In this document: in pieces, positions 38,101 through 50,100 of the stretch
Numbering within the stretch: the first letter of the stretch is position 1
Layout: the number at the start of each line of letters is the position of its first letter
Assembly: GCA_023053575.1 (NCBI GenBank)
Contig: JAKZAP010000014.1
Coordinates: 9,238,001 to 9,302,000 of the forward strand
From: Branchinecta lynchi
Lineage: Eukaryota; Arthropoda; Branchiopoda; Anostraca; Branchinectidae
DNA length: 64,000 nucleotides
Direction of reading: 5' to 3'
The notes under the pieces: model-generated
What the model was told of the DNA's origin: nothing
The model's database searches: none
What the model saw: only the letters and a program-made list of their open reading frames with translations
Position numbers and translations under genes: made by a program

Positions 38101-41100
38101 TAACTAATTACTAGAATTCACTAATCAATAATTTCAAAAAAAAACGCATTGCAAAGTGTATCAGGCTATACAGTTTAAGCTTTATTTTTCTTCGCTATTT
38201 GTCTAAACATTATATATTCTTCAGCCCCAAATATCGTATAAAGTCGATGCAAAGGGTAAATAACACGCCAAGGGGACAGAACACCGGTTACCATCAACTA
38301 CACAGGCACATGCGAGAAGAGCTATCCCGAAACCACATGTGACATGCTCGACGATTACTTTATACTTGATCAGCCCTTGAAGATATTTCCTGAAACACAG
38401 AAATGGCAGTATCACATGCCTTCTAATCCCAAGCAAGGTTCCCAGATTTCAGTTTCAATTTTTCTGTTTCATCTATCTATCTATATTTAAGTAAAAGATA
38501 CACTAATAGTAGAATTAACCTACTAGGAAAACACAAGAAAGTGTGCATAGCTAGGGCAGGACACTAATTAACAATGTTTACAAAATAAACAAAATAAACA
38601 GATTAAGTGAATTATAAAGAAAAAAAAAACAGAGAGAAAAATGCACTGAAAGTGTTAAAATCTCGCTAAACGCTGTCATTTCTGTTGTGTCCACATACAT
38701 CAGCCCAAAATATCGCACAAGGGCAATACAAAAAGCAAATAATATGCCAAAGCGACAGGAGAACGGTTCCCATCAAGTACACCGTGAATCATGCGACAAG
38801 GACCATCCTGGAACCAAAGAGCAATGATTCCTTTATACTTTATCAGCAGCCCCTTGAAACAAGAAATGGCAGTATCCCATGTCTTCTTATCCTAAGCAGT
38901 AAACCCTCTATCCGTTCTCAGCCGTCAGTTTGTCGCCGCCCCTTCGTGCCTCGTCTGTCGCTCTTTTGTAAGGTTCTAGCGACGATTGGGTTCTTAAAAC
39001 GATGAACCATGTGTTAAACATTTACAAGTTACAGCTCCACATTAGAGACTGTTAGATTTTTTATGGTAAACGGTTCATCCTTGCGAAAAAATGTATTGAA
39101 TTCTCATTTTTTCTTGCCTTGAAAAGCCAAGACGTTGGCCCATAACATGACGGGGAGTGTACTAAACAAAAGCTCAAGATTGAGTTAGAATAAGAATCCA
39201 GGTTTGGATACGGACTTCTACCCAATCGTTTGACCTTTAAAGTAGCTGTGAAGGCTTATTCTTGTTCTGTCAATTTTCCTGTCATATTTTGTAACTGCAC
39301 CTCGCTGATGCAACAGACGTTCCGCCGCTACTAACCTATTGATAATAAAGTCAACTGAATAAAAATAAACTATATTATCCCCGAGTGAGCGGATGATTTG
39401 CGTTGGCGCTGATAACTGTAAACTACCATAAGCGTGTATTCCAATGGTTATTTTTGTTTTGGACTGAAATGTACAATGTCATCTCGCTGTACAATGCGAA
39501 CATCACTTACTTTCTTGCAGATCCGTCTACTATTTCTGTCAATTTTCCTATCAATTACTTTTCAACAACACGTTGCGTATTCTAAGACCCTGCGGTAACT
39601 ACCTTATCGGAAACAAAATCAACTTGAATTGACCCCGACTGTGCGGAGGCCTTGCGTACTTTATAGTTGTAAACCTACTATAAATTGCATAAACTAATTA
39701 ATTTTTTTTTAATTCTTAGCATGTTTACAAACAGATATTCTGGACTGCTGAAAAAATTGAATAATTTGATAATGACGTTCTCCCAAATCCTTCACTTCCT
39801 TACAACCGTCCGTTGCTATGGAAGGCCTTATCGGTCCAAAATGGAGTTGTTATTTCGTTTACCTTTGGAAACGAGGAAATTACCGGAAATCGCATCTCCT
39901 GGAGCACGATGTCGTCTTGACTTTTGCATGGTAGCTCCAGGACGAATTCCTTCCCTAACAACATCTTTCAGCTTGAAATTTACGTCATGGTATTCACGGC
40001 ATGGTAGCCCTATGACAAAATCTCTCCAAATAACTTCTTTCTGCCTTGAAACTCCCATGTGGAAATGAAGTTACTTGAAAAATATTACGCAAATTTTTCA
40101 TATCGTGGCATAGCCTATTTATGCTGGCCAAATTAAGGATCGACAAAGAAAATGTATACAAATCAGTTTTCAAGGGCGTTACTACAAACTAGTCGGCAGG
40201 GAATACAAGTGGTTAGGCTTTCAAAATGAGAAGTATATTCCTCGAGCCCAAGCTGACTTTGAAACATACATTCAAATAATGCATAAAATGGATACGTCAG
40301 CTACGATGCTTTACCGGCGATATTTCGGTCCTTCTTGGTAAGGGCCCTCGTCAGGCTGTCAATCTTCAGGGTCAACGTCGGGGAAGGAAACAAACCTGCA
40401 GTCGTAGGTGCATCGTAGCTGACGTATCCGTTTTGCATTATTTGAATATAAAACGGAGAAGCTTGTTATATATCGTGACGGTACATGGAACGTACGAGCA
40501 GATACTGTCGTCACTTGATATATTATCATATTACTTTTCACAAATATTCCGGTTTTCGCAGGATTCCGGGTGAACTATTTGTCCGGCGAGAAAATAAATT
40601 TCATATTCGGATTCAGCATGTCTCCTTACCCCTAATTCGACTATTTCATTAGCTTTTTAAAAATATTTTTTGTTCCCCTTAATTTGAACCCTTCCCCCAC
40701 CCCTAAATATAGAGCTACATAGCCCATCTTCGAACTTGACCTGTACTTTGACCTAAAGAGTCCTCATGCCAAGTTCGATCAAAATATCTCAACCCCTTCG
40801 ATAGTTAACGTGCTAACAGACGGACGGACAGACGGACAACTTTACGATGTCATAGGTATCCCTCAACTTACGTTTCGGGATCCCAAAAACACGCGGAAGA
40901 ATCGTTAAAGCACCCCTCGCGGCTCGCACTGTTTAGTTCAGTAATTTATAATAGTCTTTACAACTATGTTCTGCTCTGGACAAATTACCAACGGCTTTGC
41001 TGTTCTAAGCCTTTGTCCAGGCCCGTTGACTTCCAGCAGAGTCGGGGACAATTTACATGACCAGTTTTCTTAAAACGGAGCTTCTCGTAAACAAACGTAA

Positions 41101-44100
41101 GGCAAGTATTGAAATGACAGACTTGTCGTCAGCTGGCATACAATGAACCGTAAGAAATTCAGGTCTCCGGGTTCAAGAATTCATGGAGATTATGAAACTA
41201 GGTTGCATGGACATTATAGGTACGACGGCCTTTACGGGCTTTCACAATGGCCACGCAAGAATCTCGCGAATGGTCCACACTGTAAAAAAAAAATCTTGCA
41301 GTATTTGCTACTGGGATAAATCTTGTCTCTAAAAAGATAATCTTATCTCTAATCCGAATTAATCTTATCCCAGTAGAGATAAAGTTAATCCCAGTAGCAA
41401 ATACTGCAGTTAACTTTAATCCTTACTCGGAGAAACTTTGTACAGTACACGTAGCGTATGGGCTGCGCTGATCCTTTCACGCAGCAAGGGCTCGTGCGTT
41501 CGGTCCGCAGGAAAGTGAAACTGCTAGTTTAGATGAGGACATAATATTAATATATAGGGTGTTTATAGCCTACTTATATATTAAGAATAAATCAATCTTA
41601 CAGGTAATATTAATACTCGCTCGCGACGTCACGGCATAATGATGGGTTAAAAAGGGTCGGACTAGCCAAAGACATCAGCACGAATTATTTAGTTTTTTCA
41701 ATTTCCCTACCAGAATTCGTAGAAAAAAAAAAAAAAAAGGCCGGGGAACCTTGTCGTCTATTCATCCTGAGTTGAAGCCATGTGCAACAAGTTCGCAAGG
41801 TCTGTATACAGTAGAGGTATGCTTCTTTGAAGGTTAGAAGTAGGCTTCTAGGTAGAGCCAACAGACCCCAGGGATCGCTTCTTGCCGCTGACTGCAGTTT
41901 TCACTGTCAAACTTCTGGTCACGTGATGAACAGGCCACGTTGTGAACATGGAGTCGACCAGTGTCGACTGAGCCGGCGAGGTTGACCAATAAGATACACG
42001 GGTTTCTCGAAAAAGACTGGCCAAGCTAGAGCGCTTATATTAAATTTTACGAAGTTCTAGAAAATAACATGGCCATGTAATGCAGGCTGATATACATATA
42101 TCTATACATAAGAACGTACGGCTTTTTGTATTCTCGGATATCCCCCAAGGAATATCGTAACTCCCGGTTAAGGCCCGTTCACAACGGGTTTTAGCTAATA
42201 CTCGGTGCCAACTAGTTCTGAAAATCGCTCCTGAGACCGAAGCTCTGCCAGGTTTCTGCCTTTCGGAATGGATACGGGTACCAGCTAGTCTCGGACCCAA
42301 GTTGAAATCAGTTCAACTTTTGAGAGTACTAGCCAATCACATTATTTTGGGAAATATCGAGGGGCATTCTGATTAGCTAGTTTCGAGCCAAGCCTAATAG
42401 ATAAAATCCCATCCACTCCTTGCTGTCTTGAAAACCGAAAGTGAATTTAGGTCATTGTTACTCGGTCTGACGCGGTTTAGGATTAGCCAATCGGAATATT
42501 CCTCAGTATTTCCCTCCGTAATCCGATCGGCTAGTACTCTTAAAAGTTTGAACTGATTTCAACTTGGGTCCGAGACTAGCTGGTACCCGCACCAATATCA
42601 ATTACGAACGGCAGAAACCCAGCTAATTCTCGGTCTCGGAGCGATTTCCGGAACTGGCTGGTACCAATAAACCCGTCGTGAATGGGCCTTTATGAGACTG
42701 TACCGATCCCTTTAAATACCACTCGCCGAGCGGGAAAGGGCTTGGCAGAAACCGTCCGGCTTTTTCAGTCACCTTCCCCGGAAACGGAATATACTCTTTG
42801 CTCTTACCTATGATGTGGATGGTCTTATCCTTCTTGTTGTGTGCCCGACCAATGAGAAAGTTTTCAGGTTTAACATCCCTGTAGATAAGGTGTCTTTTGT
42901 GGACGTACTCGACGCGATCAAGCTACAGAAAGCAAAACATTATTTGCATGTTTGTGAGTTTTGTGACATCTGTGTAAGCGAGTTAGGATACGTGGCGAGA
43001 CAAGTTAAAGCACATCTTGCACTGCTTACTACATAAGTTCCAATATTCAAAACTATTCGAATAGTGCAAATCTCGGTTCTGCTTTTAACAAACAATCCAC
43101 GGCATTGGTTGTTTCAAGCCTTTTCCCAGGCCCATTCACTTCTAGGAAAAACTTGACAAAATTCGGACAACCGGTTTTGCGCATCAACAGCATGACAAGC
43201 GAACACTCGTTAGGAGCATAAAGCTCATGGAAAATATTGAATCGTGGCATGTGCAAAGATTAGTGAAGTATCGTTAGCGGGCTTAGAACGTAATATTAAA
43301 TATCAAATTTTATCAAATTTGGGTCTCCGGGCTTAAGTATTAATGAATGCACTTATGGATTTAGGTTACATTGGCATTATAGGCATGATGGGTCCTTCAA
43401 AAGTAGGTTAACTGATCAAGAAATCGAGATCTGGCTTGCTAGATAAAAGATAGTGGGTCTTCTCAGTTCGTCTGCAGACGCTAAAGGGACTTGGTGGGAA
43501 GAAATTTATTTTAAAGCGGGTACAAAAAAGAGCAGGTAAAACTAATTGTGTTGCGAGAGCAACACTTTGGTTTTGTCCACGTTTTTTTGTGTTTTGTTTT
43601 CCTATGCCGCCGATTTCATTTTATTCCTGGTAACTGGTAAGGGTCTAACCTGTGCGTTTTTTACGGAAAGTGTGGACCTTAGGCCGGATTGATGAATATG
43701 ACATTATGTCACGGTGTGACCATAATCAGTTTAGAGTGGGAAACCCCTCTTCATATCATTTCACCCGAGGCAACAAACAGTGAATGAATTAGTCATAGTG
43801 ATACCTTTTTGTTCTGGATCTTGTTAGAATATATCTGGTTTCGTTAGAGTAAACACCTTTGAGAGTTTTACCGTGTATTAGGTCGTCACAACTGGTGACA
43901 GCGGTGGGATTAGTTACATTACATTTTGGAAAGCTCCGTAGAACTCTTGCCTGGGGCCAATAAGGATGGTTATTGCTTGTCCTCGAGCTAGAGCCTACGG
44001 TGTGCGAAGTGAAGTCGAGTTATATAGCCTGTGCCAGAGAGGACTAAAGTTGTGTAGCGAACCTTTCGTTTCATTAAACCATGTTTCTGCTATCGAGTGA

Positions 44101-47100
44101 AAATCTCCGTTCTAGCACGCAAGCAATATATGCGGCAGTTACCCGGCCCCACAGCCAACATATCTTCTTTGAGTGATAAATAGAAAAATCTACAAAAACA
44201 AAAAAGTGGCTTTTCACGCGGGTCCGAAAGGGTTGCCATTTATTGTTTCTATCCCTGTCTGTTCGAGATTTGCGCTGAGTTTATCATTCGTTTTTTTGCA
44301 ATTGGGTTTGCGGTAAAGAAATGATATCAGATGTGCCCCTTAAACTTCAAAAGTTCTCTCATTGCTAAAGAAACTAGAGCTTATCCTTTGCTCCTTTCTA
44401 AGTGGTGACGTTAGAAAGTTGGCCTACGGCGATACCAGTTGTGATACATGTAGGGGACTTGAAGCAACGGTCGACTGTTAGCTCATAATCATCTTCGGCA
44501 ATGAGGGGTTTGCAGCTTTTGCTAGTTGGTGTACCTGTTATTTGTTTCCGGTGTATTCGATGGTAAAAACAACTTGGTTCCCAATGGTAAGATATGCAAG
44601 GGACTTGTAAGTAATAATCGGCTGTTATGCTACAAACATCTTAAGCGATGAGGGATTTGCAACTTTTGCTAGCTGATGTACCTATTATTTTTTATCTGTG
44701 AACTTGATGTCTATCACGGGAGAGGGACTTGTAAGTAAGAATCAGTTCACGAGGGGCTAGAAATTTGTGCAGATGGCTGCACACTGTATTCGATTTCTGT
44801 TTCTGTCGATGGTCTATCGCTGTAACCTAGGATTAATTGTTTACGCAACAGATACAAACGAAAATGTAAAACAATGAGGTAGTTTCATAATAATTAACAG
44901 TGCATCTATGGTATTTTTATCCTAAAAAGTTACGGATAGCTTTATAATACCAACTAGATTATATAAGATATTGTTCCAAGTTTTCATCCGTCACGATGTC
45001 TACGATTGAAAAGGATAAAGTTCAACTGACTGCAAAGTCAATTTAATCCCTTCTTCCGATATTATTTTGTTGTTGTTTTTACAACGCTGAAGAATAGCTT
45101 TTGATCATGTGGTTATTTTTTTTTAGAACATCCCGTTTTAAAAGCTTCGATAAATTGACAACTTTAGCATTAGCCGACAGCGAAGAAAACAAAACCAGTT
45201 TGAAAGTTTGAAGGGGTTGACAACTTCAGTAGAAAGGTACACAACCAAAAATAGGCGATACCAGATGTGAGACACGTAGGGGACATGTATGCAACAGTCA
45301 ACTGTTAGCTCATAATCATCTTGGGCAATGAGGGGTTTGCAGCTTTTGCTAGTTGGTGTACCTGTTATATGTTTCCGGTGTATTGATGGTAAGAACAATT
45401 TGGTTCCCAATTGTAAGACATCCAAGGGACTTGTAAGTAATAATCGGCCGTTATGCTACAATTATCTTCAGGGATGAGGGGTTTTCAACTTTTGCTAGCT
45501 GGTGTACCCATTATTTTTATCTGTGAACTTTATGTCTATCACGGGAGAGGGACATCGTTGTAACCTAGGATTAACTGTTTGCGCAACGGGTACAAACGAA
45601 AATGTAAAACAATGAGGTAGTTTCGTAATAATTAATAGTGTCATCTATGGTATTTTAATCCTGAAAAGTTACGGATAGCTTTATAATACCAACTGGATTA
45701 TATAAGATATTGTTCCAAATTTTCATCTGTCCCGATGTCTACGACTGAAAAGGATAAAATTCAACTGACTGCAAAGTCAATTGTCCCCTTCTTCCGATAT
45801 TCTTTTGTTGTTGTTTTTACAACGCTGAATAATAGCTTTTGATCATGTGATGATTCTTTTCAGAACACACCGTTTTAAAAGCTTCGATAAGTTGACAACT
45901 TCAGCATTTAACCGACAGCGAAGAAAGAAAACCAAAGTGTTGCTCTCGCAACACTTTAGTCGGCAAAGCCGGACAAAGGTTGCCGCAACAGGCAACGTAG
46001 GTCTAGTTAGAAATTTGAGGTCAGATAACCTGCCATTTCGAGAAGGAGGAAGTATTTGGGTAGTAATAATAATATTAATACAAAGCAACAGAAAATGCTT
46101 TCGCCTCTAAATAACTCTAAGAAATTTTAATAACTCTAAGAAATTGTAGTGTTAGGGAGAAATTTGGTTTCTTGTTCTCTAACGTGCGGTGAGGGAGATA
46201 AGTGATTTTATGTGTTCTTGTAAAGAACTGGAGGAGTCAAGGGAGGACATTTTAAAGGGGGATTTAACGGGAGCGATCGGTCGGAGAAAATTATGCAAAC
46301 AGAACATAATTTTCACAAACAGAAAATCCTACTGGGTATTTTTACGTAAATGCACACAAGGGTGGTTTGTAATAGGCGTATGTATCTTTTCCTAAAATTA
46401 CTCATCAATCCTGACCAAAATCAAATAACTGAACATATTATTAAAACAGGTATGGTTTGTAGTACTTGGCGTTGCAATTGTGTTGTACTTATGCGTTTTT
46501 GTTTGCTCCCTTCATTGCTGGCACACACAATAAAATAGTATCTTCTTCTTTAATTCAAACTTTATTAGTGGAAGGCAAAGATTGCGAATGATGCTTTGAG
46601 CCATTTTATGCGTGAGTGTAGAGAGCTAAATGATATAAGATCTGAGATATTTGGTGAAGGAGTGTTTGGTACAGAGTAAATCTCTAAAATATTAAAAAGT
46701 AAACAACTTTGTGACGTGAGATTGTTCGGGAAATTCCGCCGGATTGGTTTGCGCCACCGCGATTTGTTATTAAATAGTTATTTTTTTTCTTTGTAGGTTG
46801 TTAGTGGTTTATGTTTATTCAAACCAATGTTAGCACTATATATTTTTGCCATGGCCTTCGGGCTCTCGTGTAAAATATATATTCTATTCTGTTTCTTACC
46901 AACTGGAGGGCAATCATTAATACTGTCTTCAGTGAAAACCTCCTTCCGCAGAGGTCGAAAAGGTCCTCTAAACTGGGTCCTAGTAGCTCCATGACAAGAG
47001 CAGAATACTTCCCACAAGGACCGAAGTAGTAGACTTCAGGGACTCCATCTGAAATACAAACATTTAGAAAATAATCTGCCAATTTTCGGGAACTGCCAAT

Positions 47101-50100
47101 ACACCGTTAGAAAGTGCTCTTAACACACAAGGATCCGCAAGGTCATCAAGGTCCGATCAAAGTAGTTGACTCCAGGTAAGTTCCTAAACTGCAATAAGTC
47201 CGCAAAGGTTAACGAGGTTGATATCGGAAAACAACATCGAGACGGCCACAAATAACCTATGGAATAAGCGCCAGAGACGAGGTAGGTTATGAAAGATATA
47301 TTTTTAAATCGCGTCGAGATTGTTATTCTGATGTTAACCGAGATGGAGGTATATTAACTGTTATAACGTTTTCAAACAGAACAATTAACAATTAAAGATT
47401 AACCATGAACATCATCCCAAGTCCTACAGTTACACTGTAAAAAGTTTCTCCGAGTTAGGATTAAAGTTAACTGCAGTATTTGCTACTGGGATTAATCTTA
47501 TCTCTACTAAGATATGATTAATCCGAATTAGAGATAAGATTATCTTTTTAGAGACACGATTAATCCCAATAGCAAATACTGCATGATTTTTTTTTTAAAG
47601 CGTGGTTACAATATGATGACAGATATACAATATGATATTATACGTTGAACAAAATACGTTATACAATCTACCATTTTTAGTATTCTTTCATATGTATTTT
47701 TTCTGGGAATCGTTGGCCATTGAAATTGCTAAATATCCAGGCACAGATGTCTAAACACATAGAGGTACGACGAATCCGAAACCGAAAGTTCACAACAGGA
47801 AAGTCAACTATTTGTGAAAAGCGAAACAACTAAGTGACGCATTTTTATCGGGTCTATTCAAGCCTATTTAAGTGAATGAGTGATGGGTAACCAGACTGTC
47901 GTATCTCAGCCCTTTTTCGTTAAACTTTAAGCAAAGCTATCACTGTCCATCCATAATTTGTACAATTTACCAGAAAAACAAGTGCGCAAGCGCTCAAACG
48001 TGGAATGTGATTGTTTATCACATCTTATTTAGGAACAGCTTTAGAACCAAGACATTCCACATCCCCAATAACCAAACAAGTACTGAAATCACTTAATCTG
48101 AAATCATCGTGCCTAAGGAAATCATCGTGCCTATGGAAAGGTGACGATGAAGTTTTCCAGGCAGTTTAAAAGCTTTTAATGTAAACAAACCGGATCTAGC
48201 TGTTGAGATCTAGCCGTTATAAAGACTCCAGTTTTCCTAGACTATGAGGTTCAGGATCAACCGCATGATGGACAAAATGCTCGTTCAGTGTTCAAAGGAC
48301 TGTGTCAGTGCCCCGCAGCTATAGATGTAAAATTTCAATACCTCCATTGGGAAAATTGCGAAAACAAACTGCCGAAAATTGCAGCGAAAATTGCATTTTT
48401 CTTGGGAAAATTCGCCGTATTTTTCAATTTTTTCGTATTTTTCAGTTTTGCGAAACATTTCAGTTTTGCTGTTGGACATGATTGCGTAGTGAGGGGGCAC
48501 AAACTCCCGAAAACTGCAGCAAAAATTGCATTTTTCTTGCGAAAATTGCGAAAATTCGCCATATTTTTTCATTTTTCCGTATTTTTCAATTTTGCGAAAT
48601 ATTTCAACTTTTCGGAATATTCGCAATTTTCGGGAGGCCTCCGAATATTTCAATTTTGCGAATATTCGATTGAATGCTTTTTACATCTATACCCGCAGCA
48701 CTCGATTGGTAGAGTGGCCGTAAAATACAGCAACTTGACCTCTGAGTATCAGCTCCAAGGCAATAGATACACTTAGGCACCCAATCCTCTAATTTATATT
48801 TAATATACATTCCAATGAGACTGTGTAGGCCAGAAATACGGATTACAGGTCTAAAAGTCTGGAAGAAAATTAAAAAGTTCACACACCATGAGGTCCCAGC
48901 TGTTTGTAGAACCTGTATTCCAAATGCAGTTGTGGTGCCTTTGACTTGAGAGGTTCCAGCTTAATTGCAACATGTTCACCAGTATACAAATTTTTTCCTG
49001 AAAAGAGAAATATTTTGAAGATAATATTCTAATATGCACAGCACGAACCAACAGTTACTTGATATTCTTGAACCGTATACGACCTTAGCCTACTCTAGTT
49101 CAAACGTAAAGTAGGCCTATATCTGTAAATACTCCTTGAGCACAAGGTGACTGGGAAACAAATGTACAAACAATGCATAAAACGGATACGTTAGCTACGA
49201 CGCTGCGGCAGCGATATTTCTGTATTTCCATTCAATCCATTGCAGGTCCGTTCCTTCCCCAACGTTGTCCCTGACGTTCGACAGCCTGACGAGGACCCTT
49301 GCCAAGAAGGGCTGAAATATGCTGTCAAAGCATCGTAGCTGACGTATCCGTTGTATGCATTGTTTGAATATATGCCTATATATTTGTAGACCATCCTCGA
49401 GCCTTTGTTCGCAAACAGCCTTTTTGATTCGTCCTGTCTTGAGAAATTACTAAAATAACGTGTGAGAAAAACATCTTTCGGTTTAAAAAATTTCACTGTG
49501 GAGGGTTCGAGTCGAAAAAACGGCAGAATCACGTCTACTTTTCGAATTTTGTTTCATAATTATTATTATAACAAAGGCAAGCCACATCAAATCCGTCGAA
49601 TACAAGTTCAGATTTTGACACGAGACTTCTTCGTAACTAAACGTCCCTTCTTTTACTGACGATTGTTTATTTTGTAGGGATAGGCAAAAGGCACTAATTA
49701 TGTTAACGGCAAATAAATAATTAAAACAAAATAAACATATGGAGGGATTTCGAAAATCTCAGAAAGTGTGACGCAACGAAATCCCAAGGTTTAAGGTTGA
49801 GCTTTAAAGCCAGATGACCCTTACACGGTGTTGGGATAATTTTAACTAAGCGGCGATAAACTTCACGGAACATAGTTTGCGATAAACCTTAGCCTTACAA
49901 ATGCCGTCTAAGCCATCCTTAAAGGTGGGAAACCTAACGATCATGTTCTTCTTGCTTTGAAGATTAGCCAAAGGCCTATCTTTTCTTTCAAACTTCTTCG
50001 TGACTGTCCTCGATCTGTGAGATAAACTTGATTCCCCTTCAACTGAGCAGCGCAAAATGGTAACACAGGTCAGAAACAAACACATAAGTGAGTGTGTTTA

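Larger units (their letters stand above)
37986..42807 (-). other. Intron 4
   Basis: 4.8 kb. It holds a direct tandem duplication (38010-38895), a MITE at 40270-40447, family C sequence at 40540-40890, an old repeat at 40930-41240, a MITE at 41278-41446, and the 519-bp MITE at 42171-42689. 38.9-40.2 kb has nothing recognised. An A-run lies near 41724-41738. Confidence 0.6.
42923..46899 (-). other. Intron 3
   Basis: 4.0 kb. It holds an old repeat at 43035-43405, a possible LTR-like block at 43549-43910, and two diverged direct copies of about 700 bp between 44428 and 45925. 46.0-46.9 kb is AT-rich with no gene. Confidence 0.6.
47049..48886 (-). other. Intron 2
   Basis: 1.8 kb. Contains the MITE at 47433-47604 and, at 48340-48680, low-complexity sequence of repeated TTTTTCAATTTTGCGAAAAT-type words, which keeps several frames open by composition. 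No other gene. Confidence 0.6.

Noticed and set aside
42815..43033. 73-codon plus-strand frame over the catalytic-loop exon
   Set aside because: It is the antisense shadow of kinase exon 4, whose minus-strand translation carries the YRDVKPEN motif.
48285..48773. 162-codon plus-strand and 122-codon minus-strand frames
   Set aside because: Low-complexity AATTTTTCGC repeats with few stops in any frame; they lie in an intron and lack splice or homology support.
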